A DNA stretch of 52,014 bases, taken from positions 1 to 52,014 of the forward strand of contig JAGCFP010000084.1 in assembly GCA_017650045.1 (NCBI GenBank). The letters run 5' to 3'. The stretch comes from Bacteroidaceae bacterium (GTDB lineage: Bacteria > Bacteroidota > Bacteroidia > Bacteroidales > Bacteroidaceae). Made by a program: the position numbers and the translations under genes. Shown piece by piece: positions 9,067 through 17,814 of this stretch. Every line of letters begins with the position of its first letter. Position 1 is the stretch's first letter. The notes under the pieces are model-generated. The model had not been told where the DNA came from. It made no database searches and saw only the letters and a list, made by a program, of their open reading frames with translations.

Positions 9067-10518
9067 TTAGTTGCGATTCCAGAAACTGGGGTTGAATAGA
9101 ATAAGTACGGAGAATAATTCCAGACGACCCAGTAACATTAAGAACGATACCAACCATTTCCCTGCTGCAGGAAGTAAATGCCATTGGAACTCATGTCCTG
9201 AGGAACTTAAGCCAGGTCCCATATTGCTGAGAGGAGAAACGACACATCCTACTGCTTCGACAAAAGGTAATCCCATCACCATGAATATAAGTGTACAAGC
9301 TACGACGATGATGAAATAGAGCATGGTAAATCCCATCACAGTACTGATAAGTTGTGGTGCCACCGCTTGTTTGTTGATACGAACAGGTAAAACGGCATAA
9401 GGATGCAGGATATGACGGAATTCGTTCTTTACTGTCTTCATAAGCACCACCCAGCGTATCATCTTCATACCACCACTGGTACTTCCTGCACATGCACCTA
9501 TCATCATAGGAATAATAAGCAATCCCCATCCTACTGCTGGCCAAGTCATAATATCACTGGTGGCAAGACCACTGGAAGTGTGTAATGAAACAACCTGGAA
9601 GAGTGCTTTGCGGAAAGCCTCTTCACCTCCCATGCCTGTGCGTGCAAACAATATCAGTGTGATAATAAGTGTTAGACCAATGACGGAGCATAAGTAGAAT
9701 CGCAGTTCAGTATCATCGGAAAATTTACGAAACTTACGTTGTAGGAACATCAGTTGCAAGTTGAAATTGATGCCACAGATGAACATGAAAAGTGTGATGA
9801 CATATTCAATGTAGGCAGAATGATAGTATCCTATGCTTTCTTGATGGGTAGAGAAACCACCTGTGCAAGTCGTAGAGAACGCATGGCAGATACTGTCGAA
9901 TGGACTCATACCTCCCAATAGTAGAAGTCCGAAAACAATGACAGTGAAGCCTGCATAAAGTGACCACAGCCATTTGGCAGTGACCCCAATGCGAGGAGTA
10001 ACTTTGCTGCGGGTAGGTCCACTAACTTCTGCAGCAAAAACCTGTAGGCTCCTGCTTCCGAAGATAGGGAGTATGGCAAGGGTAAACATCAGTATGCCTA
10101 ATCCGCCAAGCCATTGGGTAAAGCAACGCCAAAAGAGAATCCCATGGGGCATGGAATCAATATCCGTCAGTATGGTACTTCCAGTACTGGTAATGCCACT
10201 CATAGATTCAAAGAATGCATCAGAAACATTGGGAATATGTCCGCCAATAAGATAGGGTAGGGTTCCAAAGATGGTATAGGCTAACCATGAGAAAGTGACA
10301 AGCACATAGCCATCACGTCGAGTAAACTGACGTGGAGCATTATGCCCGATAAAGAACAGCGTCAGTCCTGCAACAGAAGTTATCAGTGTAGAGATAAGGA
10401 AACTCTGCAATGCATCGTCTTGATAATAGTATGAAACGCCTGCGCTTATGGCAAGCATCAGTGATTCTATTCCAAGCAATACACCTACTAACCTGAATAT
10501 GGTCTTGAACCTTATCAT
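9067..10518 (-). CDS. trkH: TrkH-family potassium uptake protein
   Basis: 483 residues, highly hydrophobic, with the repeated membrane-pore-membrane pattern of Trk/Ktr channels. Selectivity-filter-like segments are visible (SMSGITSTGSTIL, TTCTGGFSTH, HTSSGLATSD, CAGSTSGGMKM). It is the inner-membrane K+-translocating subunit and works with TrkA encoded immediately upstream; the two genes overlap by 4 bp. Order of transcription is dxs, trkA, trkH. Confidence 0.93.
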   Translation of the reverse strand: MIRFKTIFRLVGVLLGIESLMLAISAGVSYYYQDDALQSFLISTLITSVAGLTLFFIGHNAPRQFTRRDGYVLVTFSWLAYTIFGTLPYLIGGHIPNVSDAFFESMSGITSTGSTILTDIDSMPHGILFWRCFTQWLGGLGILMFTLAILPIFGSRSLQVFAAEVSGPTRSKVTPRIGVTAKWLWSLYAGFTVIVFGLLLLGGMSPFDSICHAFSTTCTGGFSTHQESIGYYHSAYIEYVITLFMFICGINFNLQLMFLQRKFRKFSDDTELRFYLCSVIGLTLIITLILFARTGMGGEEAFRKALFQVVSLHTSSGLATSDIMTWPAVGWGLLIIPMMIGACAGSTSGGMKMIRWVVLMKTVKNEFRHILHPYAVLPVRINKQAVAPQLISTVMGFTMLYFIIVVACTLIFMVMGLPFVEAVGCVVSPLSNMGPGLSSSGHEFQWHLLPAAGKWLVSFLMLLGRLELFSVLILFNPSFWNRN

Positions 10519-11855
10519 TTGAAGAACTTTTCGATTTTCTGAATCATGCTGCTAAGACAGAATACCATCACATGGTCGCCCTTCTCAATAAGGGTGTTGC
10601 CATTTACCACCATACCTTCACCTTTACGTACCAGTCCTCCGATGGTTGTTCCCTTAGGAAGCCCTAAGTCTTTAACTTTATCCTTCGTGATACGCGAACC
10701 TTCTTTGACAATAAATTCAGCGACATCTGCATCAGCAAAGGTAAGGCATTTCACGTTCTCCACATCAGCATCCAGCATCATTTGGTAGATACGGCTGGCT
10801 GCTATTTTCTTCTTGTTGATGACAGTCCCTATATCCAGACTTTCTGCCATAGGGATATAATCGATATTCTCTACTTCTGCAACTGACTTCTGAACGCCAT
10901 AGCGCTTAGTAGCCAAGCAAGAAAGAATATTGGTTTCTGCATTTCCAGTGAGTGCGATAAAGGCATCCGTATTCTCCAATCCTTCATTGAGCAGAATGTC
11001 CATGTCGCGTCCATCTCCTCCAATGACGAGCACATTTCCTGATAAAACATTATTCAGTCGTGCAATGCGGTCAGGATTCTGTTCAATGATCTTTACGCTC
11101 ATATAGTCGGGCACATACATGGCAGTACGGATGGCAATGCGGCTTCCGCCCATGATCATCACACTGCGAACGTCTGGATAGTCTTCCTTTCCTGCTATCT
11201 TACGGATATATGGAACATACTTACGTGTAGTGGTAAAATAGACAATATCCCCCAGACGGATGAAATCATCACCACGAGGAATGAGGGTTTCACTACCACG
11301 TTTGATGGCCACTACGTGATAAGGAAGGTTGGGAGCACCCAATGTTTTCAGTTGCACATTAAGTATTTCTGCTTTCTGACGCATTTTCACTCCTATGAGG
11401 ATAAGGGCACCATCACAGATTTCCCACCATTGTCTTACCCAACTCATCTTGATGGCAGAGACAATTTCCTTCGCTGCCAGATGTTCTGGATAAATCAGTG
11501 AGCCCACTCCCATCTTTCGGAAGAACTCCTGTGCATGAGGGTCCAGGTATTCATAGTTGTCAATACGAGCCACTGTCTTGCGGGCGCCTAAATCAGCAGC
11601 AAACATGCAGGAAGTAAGGTTACGACTCTCGTCTGGTGTTACTGCAATAAAGAGATCTGCCTTACCTGCTCCCACATCCTTCAGTGTATGGATACTGCTG
11701 GGACTTCCCACCGCCGTCATAAGGTCGAAATTGCTGCTAAGTACACTAAGTTTCTCCTCATTCTCATCGATGAGGGTAATGTCTTGATTCTCGCGTGAAA
11801 GCATCTTTGCGAGATGGGTTCCTACGGCTCCAGCGCCAGCGATAACGATTTTCAT
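10515..11855 (-). CDS. trkA: Trk system potassium transporter TrkA
   Basis: 446 residues with two RCK modules in tandem. Each starts with a Rossmann nucleotide-binding glycine motif: MKIVIAGAGAVGTHLAKML at the N-terminus and SVMIMGGSRIAIRTAMYV near residue 230. Each is followed by a TrkA-C-like domain. TrkA is the cytoplasmic NAD(H)-binding regulatory subunit that gates TrkH. The gene starts 3 bp after dxs ends and overlaps trkH, so the three are probably one operon. Confidence 0.93.
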   Translation of the reverse strand: MKIVIAGAGAVGTHLAKMLSRENQDITLIDENEEKLSVLSSNFDLMTAVGSPSSIHTLKDVGAGKADLFIAVTPDESRNLTSCMFAADLGARKTVARIDNYEYLDPHAQEFFRKMGVGSLIYPEHLAAKEIVSAIKMSWVRQWWEICDGALILIGVKMRQKAEILNVQLKTLGAPNLPYHVVAIKRGSETLIPRGDDFIRLGDIVYFTTTRKYVPYIRKIAGKEDYPDVRSVMIMGGSRIAIRTAMYVPDYMSVKIIEQNPDRIARLNNVLSGNVLVIGGDGRDMDILLNEGLENTDAFIALTGNAETNILSCLATKRYGVQKSVAEVENIDYIPMAESLDIGTVINKKKIAASRIYQMMLDADVENVKCLTFADADVAEFIVKEGSRITKDKVKDLGLPKGTTIGGLVRKGEGMVVNGNTLIEKGDHVMVFCLSSMIQKIEKFFK

Positions 11856-11858
11856 TAC

Positions 11859-13763
11859 TTATAAGTTTTTAGATAAGCACTTGGCTATACCTTCTACGTC
11901 GATGCCACAGATATGATAAAGCTCAGCCACTTTCCCATGTTCGATGAATTGGTCAGGAATACCCAGACGTTCAACTTGCGGATGGAATCCGTGTGCGTCC
12001 ATCCACTCTAATACAGCACTTCCCATGCCACCAGTGACTGCTCCGTCTTCGATGGTCACGATGCGTTGGAAGCGCTTTCCTATTTCCTTCAGCATCTCCT
12101 CATCCAGCGGCTTCAGGAATCGGAGATCATAGTGAGCAATGCTCTTCCCAGTTTCTGCTTCAACTTGCTTGATAGCTTCTGAAGCCAGATTACCTATTGG
12201 TCCGATACTTACTACTGCCAAGTCCTTACCATCTTTCAATAGTTGGCCTTTCCCAACAGGTATTTCTTCCAACGGACAATGCCAATCGTCCATTACACCA
12301 CGCCCTCTTGGATAACGAATGACAAACGGACCTTTATCTGGCAGTTGTGCAGTGTACATCAGTCGGCGAAGTTCCTGTTCATTCAGTGGTGAGGCGATGG
12401 TAAGATGTGGAACTGTGCGGAGAATGGCCATATCGAGCATTCCATGATGGGTAGGACCATCTTCGCCCACTAATCCTGCTCTATCTAAGCAGATTACCAC
12501 AGGAAGACGTAGCAGGGCGATGTCATGTACAATGTTGTCAAAGGCTCGTTGCATGAATGATGAGTAGATGCTTAAGAAGGGCTGCAGACCTTCTTTTGCC
12601 AAACCACCTGAGAATGTGGCAGCATGCCCTTCTGCAATACCTACATCGAAAGCCCTGTCAGGCATGACTTCCATCAATTTATTCATAGAACTTCCAGAAG
12701 GCATTGCTGGCGTGATGCCCACTATACGCGGATTCTGCTTTGCCAGTTCTACCAACGTTTCTCCGAATACATCCTGATATTTCATGGGGAGTTCCTGAGT
12801 GCTTTCCTTCTCTTGCTCTCCAGTATTAGGGTCGAATTTTCCTGCTGCATGCCATGCTGTAGGATCTTTCTCTGCAGGCTCAAAGCCTTTGCCTTTCTTG
12901 GTATGCAGATGAAGCAACTTCGGACCCTTCATTTCCTTCAACTGTTTGAGCACACGCACCAAGTTTAGTACATCGTGCCCATTGATAGGACCGAAGTAGC
13001 GGATATTCAAGCCCTCAAAGATGTTCTGCTGTTGGGCAATGGTACTTTTCAGACTATTGCCCAGACGGATGAGGCTCTTTCTGCGGTCATCATCCATCAA
13101 GCCCAACTTTCGCAGCACTTTCGATGCTTTATCACGAAGGTTGTTGTAGCCTTCCGAAGTATGCAGATTAGCCAGATATTCCTTCATGCCACCCACACTG
13201 TTGTCTATCGACATGTCGTTGTCGTTGAGGATAATCAGCAGGTCATTTGGAGTGGTCGATACGTTATTTAATCCCTCAAATGCTAATCCACCACTCATGC
13301 TCCCATCGCCTATCACTGCCACTACATGACGGTCTTTTTCACCTTTCAGTTGGGCAGCTACTGCCATTCCAAGGGCAGCAGAGATGGAGTTCGAAGCATG
13401 TCCGCATGCAAACGTATCATACTCACTTTCCTGTGGAGAAGGGAAGGGGCGGATGCCCCCAAATTTGCGGTTAGTTGAAAAAGTCTGGCGCCTTCCTGTC
13501 AATATCTTATGTCCATAGGCCTGATGCCCCACATCCCACACGATGCGGTCGTAAGGTGTCTGGAACACATAGTGCAGCGCCACTGTTAGTTCCACGGTTC
13601 CAAGACTGGCTGCAAAATGCCCAGGATTGCAAGAAACCTCCTTAATAATGTCTTGGCGAAGTTCCTTACATAGCTCTGGCAACTGGCTGACTTCCAATTT
13701 GCGCAGGTCGTCTGGAATATTTATGTCTTTCAGCAGTTGCTGCTGTTCTGTATCTTGATTCAT
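11859..13763 (-). CDS. dxs: 1-deoxy-D-xylulose-5-phosphate synthase
   Basis: 634 residues, the normal Dxs length. The thiamine diphosphate motif is visible ([19 protein letters not shown]), as are the N-terminal [22 protein letters not shown]-type segment, [14 protein letters not shown] in the pyrimidine domain and VIRYPRGRG. The enzyme condenses pyruvate with glyceraldehyde 3-phosphate in the first step of the MEP isoprenoid pathway, also supplying precursor for thiamine and pyridoxal. It is the first gene of the apparent dxs-trkA-trkH operon. The -7 box at 13,788-13,795 sits 25 bp upstream of the start. Confidence 0.95.
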   Translation of the reverse strand: MNQDTEQQQLLKDINIPDDLRKLEVSQLPELCKELRQDIIKEVSCNPGHFAASLGTVELTVALHYVFQTPYDRIVWDVGHQAYGHKILTGRRQTFSTNRKFGGIRPFPSPQESEYDTFACGHASNSISAALGMAVAAQLKGEKDRHVVAVIGDGSMSGGLAFEGLNNVSTTPNDLLIILNDNDMSIDNSVGGMKEYLANLHTSEGYNNLRDKASKVLRKLGLMDDDRRKSLIRLGNSLKSTIAQQQNIFEGLNIRYFGPINGHDVLNLVRVLKQLKEMKGPKLLHLHTKKGKGFEPAEKDPTAWHAAGKFDPNTGEQEKESTQELPMKYQDVFGETLVELAKQNPRIVGITPAMPSGSSMNKLMEVMPDRAFDVGIAEGHAATFSGGLAKEGLQPFLSIYSSFMQRAFDNIVHDIALLRLPVVICLDRAGLVGEDGPTHHGMLDMAILRTVPHLTIASPLNEQELRRLMYTAQLPDKGPFVIRYPRGRGVMDDWHCPLEEIPVGKGQLLKDGKDLAVVSIGPIGNLASEAIKQVEAETGKSIAHYDLRFLKPLDEEMLKEIGKRFQRIVTIEDGAVTGGMGSAVLEWMDAHGFHPQVERLGIPDQFIEHGKVAELYHICGIDVEGIAKCLSKNL

Positions 13764-13787
13764 CTTATTTCTTAATCAATTATGCTG

Positions 13788-13795
13788 CGAAGATA
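13788..13795 (-). promoter_or_regulatory. -7 box (TATCTTCG on minus strand) for dxs-trkA-trkH
   Basis: The forward strand reads CGAAGATA just upstream of the dxs start, a one-base variant of the TAnnTTTG consensus seen at other promoters in this window. Confidence 0.45.
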
Positions 13796-13850
13796 ATAAA
13801 AAAAAAGATACTTGGAGAGATATTCGTATTTTTACTACATGTTGTTATTT

Positions 13851-13955
13851 TTTTTCTTGTGCACAGAAACATTTTTTCTTGTGCGTAGGAGTAAATTATC
13901 CCTATGTAAAATTTTTTTTCTAGTTAGGAAAATATTTTTTCCTAGTTAGAAAATA
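13851..13955. repeat. Phased A/T-tract region containing CTAGTTAG repeat copy 1
   Basis: In the divergent dxs/GSCFA intergenic region, CTTGTGC occurs at 13,856 and 13,878 (22 bp apart). CTAGTTAG occurs at 13,920 and 13,942 (22 bp apart). All are separated by T- or A-rich tracts. The CTAGTTAG pair with its A/T spacer recurs at 27.5 kb and 51.8 kb. Spacing of two helical turns suggests intrinsic bending or a multimeric protein site; function is unknown. Confidence 0.7.
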
Positions 13956-14008
13956 ATAATATTGAGAAGAAATGAAAGTTGTAAGCCTATCATATGAAAA
14001 AAATGCAT

Positions 14009-14016
14009 TATCTTTG
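14009..14016 (+). promoter_or_regulatory. -7 box (TATCTTTG) for the GSCFA-murF/alr genes
   Basis: Perfect TAnnTTTG match 30 bp before the ATG at 14,046. No TTTG at the -33 distance. Confidence 0.55.
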
Positions 14017-14045
14017 TCGGATAATATGCAAAAACTTGATGCCGT

Positions 14046-15035
14046 ATGCTGAAACTCTGCACTGCTGTGGAAAAGCCAGTCTCCATGCCTGCTCTGCATT
14101 ATGGAGAAGACATGCTGATGCTCGGTTCTTGCTTTGCTGATCAGATGGGAAAACGCTTGATGAATGCGAAGTTCCAATGCGATGTAAATCCTTACGGGAC
14201 ATTGTACAACCCATGCTCCATCAGTAGGGCTTTGCGCGAAATCATAGAGGGAAAGGCGTATTTGGCACAAGATTTGTACTTTTATAATGGATGCTGGCAC
14301 AGTGCAATGCATCACGGAGATTTCTCTAAGGTGCAACAAGTTGATTCACTGCGACTTATAAACGAGCGTATCAGTCGGGCACACCAACATCTTGGCTCTT
14401 TGAAACACTTGTTCATCACTTTTGGCACTGCATGGGTGTATGAAAGGGAAGGGAGCGTCGTGTCAAATTGTCATAAACGCCAAGAATCCGACTTCCTTAG
14501 AAGGCGTCTTTCGGTGGAAGAAATAGTTGACGATTATGCTGAATTGACAACGATGTTGCTTGCGAAATATCCTGACATGGATGTGACATTTTCTGTCAGT
14601 CCTATCCGCCATATTCGCGACGGTTTACATGAGAATCAACTCAGTAAAGCTACCTTGCTGATGGCCATCGACACTTTGCAGGAAAAACTGCATTCTGAAA
14701 GGATACATTATTTTCCTGCCTATGAGATGATGATGGATGAATTTAGAGACTATCGGTTCTATGCGGCCGATATGGTGCATCCCTCAGAAGTGGCGGAGCA
14801 GTTGATTTGGGAACGTTTTGTGGAATATACCATGAGTACTGCCACTAAAGAGCAGATGAAAGAAGTGGAGAATGTGGAGCGCATGTTGAGCCATCGGCCT
14901 TTGCATGAGGAGACGGAGGCTTACAAACAGTTTTTGAAACAATTAATACTGAAGATAGACCAACTCACGGACAAATATCCGCAGCTGGATTTTAGAGAGG
15001 AAAGGAAAGAATGCCTTACGAAATTGGAAAAATAG
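14046..15035 (+). CDS. GSCFA domain-containing protein
   Basis: 329 residues. The N-terminal motif that names the family is visible (LMLGSCFADQMGKRL, about residues 22-36). Further along are FITFGTAWVY, a conserved VSPIRHIRDG and a late DMVHPSEVA motif. These are reminiscent of SGNH-type hydrolases (Ser in the GSC block; Asp/His in the DMVHPS block). The substrate is unknown. The reading frame runs 25 bp into murF-alr, so the two genes are translationally linked and the protein may act in envelope metabolism; that link is inference. Confidence 0.85.
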   Translation: MLKLCTAVEKPVSMPALHYGEDMLMLGSCFADQMGKRLMNAKFQCDVNPYGTLYNPCSISRALREIIEGKAYLAQDLYFYNGCWHSAMHHGDFSKVQQVDSLRLINERISRAHQHLGSLKHLFITFGTAWVYEREGSVVSNCHKRQESDFLRRRLSVEEIVDDYAELTTMLLAKYPDMDVTFSVSPIRHIRDGLHENQLSKATLLMAIDTLQEKLHSERIHYFPAYEMMMDEFRDYRFYAADMVHPSEVAEQLIWERFVEYTMSTATKEQMKEVENVERMLSHRPLHEETEAYKQFLKQLILKIDQLTDKYPQLDFREERKECLTKLEK

Positions 15036-17509
15036 CGCAAATTATTGATGCTCGAAGATTGGGTGATTCTACGCAGCAGATAACTTGGCTGCTGACTGAC
15101 AGTCGATCACTGACGACCAATCCTGAGCAGACTTTGTTCTTTGCCCTTCAGACGGCAAGGAATAATGGTGCGCGATTCATTCCCCAGCTTTATGATAGAG
15201 GAGTGAGGAACTTTGTGTTGAATGAAGAAGGGCTCAGTAAATTGGATACAACCCTCTTGAAAGATGCTAATCTGCTGATAGTCAATCATCCGCTCCAAGC
15301 CTTGCAAACATTGGCAGAGTATCATCGCCGTCGTTTCCATTGCCCTGTAGTGGGAATTACTGGCAGCAACGGAAAGACCGTGGCGAAAGAATGGCTTTAT
15401 CAGTTGCTCAGTAAGGGCGGCCATAAAGTGGTGCGCTCTCCACGCAGTTATAATTCGCAGGTAGGTGTTCCACTCTCCGTTTGGGGGCTCGATGAGGATA
15501 CGGAAGTTGGAATCTTCGAAGCAGGAATCTCCAAACCTGGTGAGATGGATGCATTGGCAGACATTATCAAGCCTACCATTGGCGTACTGACGAATATTGG
15601 AGGTGCCCATCAGGAGAACTTCACTAACATGCGACAGAAATGTTTGGAAAAACTCAAGCTTTTCCGTGAAAGTGACGTGATTATCTTCAATGCCGATGAT
15701 GAGCTTATTAACAGTTGTGTGCAGGAAACTATCTTGCCCACTCGCCAGATGGCTTGGAGTAGGAAGGATCCAGAAGCGCTCTTATACATTAATGAAATAG
15801 AAAAGGGAGAGCAATCTACGAAAGTGAAGTTCACTTATCTGCATGAGTTCATGGCTGGCTTTAATCTGCCTTTCATCGACGATGCCTCTATAGAAAACTC
15901 ACTTCACTGTCTGGCAGTTTATCTTTACCTGCTTCGCGAGATACCAGAAGGTTTGCTGAAAGGCTTAGAGACTTTGGAACCAGTGGCCATGCGTCTGGAG
16001 GTGAAGGAAGGTAAAGACGGTTGCCTGCTCATCAACGATAGTTACAACAGTGATTTAGGCTCATTAGACATCGCTTTGGATTTCTTAGGTCGTCGTTCAG
16101 AAAGTCACCAATTAAAGCGCACTTTGATACTGAGTGATATGCTGGAAACAGGATGGTCTTCGAGCACGCTTTATAAGAAAGTGGCAAAGTTGGCCGAGAC
16201 CTATGCTGTGGAGCGTATGGTAGGCGTGGGACATGAGATCAGTAAGGCTGCCTTTTGTTTTGAAAAGATAAAGGAGAGTCAGTTCTATGAGAATACTGCA
16301 GAATTATTGGATGCCATCAATCATCACCAGTTGGAACTGCGGAATGAAATCATTCTGATTAAAGGAGCCCGAAAGTTTGGTTTCGATGCGTTGACAGAAC
16401 TGCTTGAGAAGAAAGTGCATGAAACGATATTGGAAGTCAACCTTGGTGCCATGATTGCCAATCTGAATCACTATCGCAGTTTCCTGAAACCTGAGACCAA
16501 GATGGTTTGCATGGTGAAGGCTTCTGCTTATGGAGCAGGGTCTTATGAAGTGGCGAAAACATTACAGGAACATCGGGTGGATTATCTGGCAGTGGCAGTG
16601 GCAGATGAGGGCTCTGAGCTTCGAAAGGCTGGCATTACCGCCAACATTCTGATTATGAATCCAGAACTTACGGCCTTCAAAACCATGTTCGACTACCATC
16701 TGGAACCCGAAGTTTACAGTTTCCATTTGTTGGATGAATTGGTGAAGGCTGCAGAAAAAGAAGGTGTGACGAATTTCCCAATTCATATCAAGTTGGATAC
16801 AGGAATGCATCGTTTGGGCTTCTTGCCAGATGAGATTCCTGCATTGATTGCCCGCTTGAAAGCACAGAATGCAGTCATGCCTCGCTCCGTATTCTCTCAT
16901 TTTGTAGGAAGTGATTCTCCGCAGTTTGATGCCTTTACTCGTCGTCAGATTGCCGTATTCGATAAAGTTTCCAGTGAATTACAAGCGGCCTTCCCACATA
17001 AGATTCTGCGTCATATCTGCAATACGGCAGGCATCGAACGATTCCCTGAAGCACAGTATGATATGGTGCGTCTGGGTTTGGGACTTTATGGTATCAATCC
17101 TATCAATAATGGTACGCTACACAACATTAGTACGTTGAAGACCACCATCCTACAGATTCATGAGGTTCCTGCAGATGAAACAGTGGGGTATAGTCGTAGA
17201 GGTGAATTGAAGCGGACTTCGCGTATCGCTGCCATTCCTATCGGCTATGCGGATGGCTTGAATCGTCATCTGGGTAGGGGAAATGCCTATTGTCTGGTGA
17301 ATGGTCAGAAAGCAAAATATGTGGGAAACATCTGCATGGATGTTTGCATGATAGATGTGACGGATATCGACTGCAAGGAAGGAGACCAAGTTGAGATTTT
17401 TGGCGATCACCTTCCTGTGCATGTACTGAGTGATGCATTAGACACTATTCCTTATGAGGTACTGACAGGCATCAGCAACCGTGTGAAGAGAGTGTATTAT
17501 CAAGATTAA
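15011..17509 (+). CDS. Bifunctional MurF / alanine racemase
   Basis: 832 residues. The N-terminal half is a Mur ligase: ATP loop GSNGKT (residues 118-123), LTNIGGAHQENF and NDSYNSD. The C-terminal half, from about residue 470, is a fold-type III alanine racemase: PLP-lysine segment MVKASAYGAG (Lys503), HIKLDTGMHRLGF, and GNICMDVCMIDVTD with the region that carries the catalytic Tyr. MurF adds D-Ala-D-Ala to UDP-MurNAc-tripeptide and Alr makes the D-Ala. The fusion is a known Bacteroidetes arrangement. The start at 15,011 overlaps the GSCFA gene. Confidence 0.93.
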   Translation: MPYEIGKIAQIIDARRLGDSTQQITWLLTDSRSLTTNPEQTLFFALQTARNNGARFIPQLYDRGVRNFVLNEEGLSKLDTTLLKDANLLIVNHPLQALQTLAEYHRRRFHCPVVGITGSNGKTVAKEWLYQLLSKGGHKVVRSPRSYNSQVGVPLSVWGLDEDTEVGIFEAGISKPGEMDALADIIKPTIGVLTNIGGAHQENFTNMRQKCLEKLKLFRESDVIIFNADDELINSCVQETILPTRQMAWSRKDPEALLYINEIEKGEQSTKVKFTYLHEFMAGFNLPFIDDASIENSLHCLAVYLYLLREIPEGLLKGLETLEPVAMRLEVKEGKDGCLLINDSYNSDLGSLDIALDFLGRRSESHQLKRTLILSDMLETGWSSSTLYKKVAKLAETYAVERMVGVGHEISKAAFCFEKIKESQFYENTAELLDAINHHQLELRNEIILIKGARKFGFDALTELLEKKVHETILEVNLGAMIANLNHYRSFLKPETKMVCMVKASAYGAGSYEVAKTLQEHRVDYLAVAVADEGSELRKAGITANILIMNPELTAFKTMFDYHLEPEVYSFHLLDELVKAAEKEGVTNFPIHIKLDTGMHRLGFLPDEIPALIARLKAQNAVMPRSVFSHFVGSDSPQFDAFTRRQIAVFDKVSSELQAAFPHKILRHICNTAGIERFPEAQYDMVRLGLGLYGINPINNGTLHNISTLKTTILQIHEVPADETVGYSRRGELKRTSRIAAIPIGYADGLNRHLGRGNAYCLVNGQKAKYVGNICMDVCMIDVTDIDCKEGDQVEIFGDHLPVHVLSDALDTIPYEVLTGISNRVKRVYYQD

Positions 17510-17555
17510 AACATTAAAAAGAATAGATAGTAGAAACATTTAAAATTCAGAGATT

Positions 17556-17783
17556 ATGGAAAACTTGATTTTATTTGGAATGCCTACGGGCTCCGAGTGG
17601 ATTATTATCCTCGTGATTGTATTGTTGCTCTTTGGTGGAAGGAAGATTCCAGAGCTGATGAAAGGCTTAGGTAAGGGTGTTAAGATGTTCAAGGACGGCG
17701 TAAACGAAGCTAAGGCTGAGATTGACGATGCTGCCAAGGAACTGGAGAAGAAGGACACAGAAGAGAAGAAGACAGAGAAGTAA
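17556..17783 (+). CDS. tatA: Sec-independent translocase subunit TatA/TatE
   Basis: 75 residues. A short N-terminal membrane helix ([16 protein letters not shown]) ends in the FGG hinge, followed by an amphipathic helix ([20 protein letters not shown]) and a charged Lys/Glu tail. TatA oligomers form the passage for folded proteins carrying twin-arginine signals. It lies 31 bp upstream of tatC. No TatB is visible nearby, as is usual for minimal TatAC systems. Confidence 0.93.
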   Translation: MENLILFGMPTGSEWIIILVIVLLLFGGRKIPELMKGLGKGVKMFKDGVNEAKAEIDDAAKELEKKDTEEKKTEK

Positions 17784-17814
17784 TTTTTATAGGAATTCCT
17801 GACAAAGAGAACAC

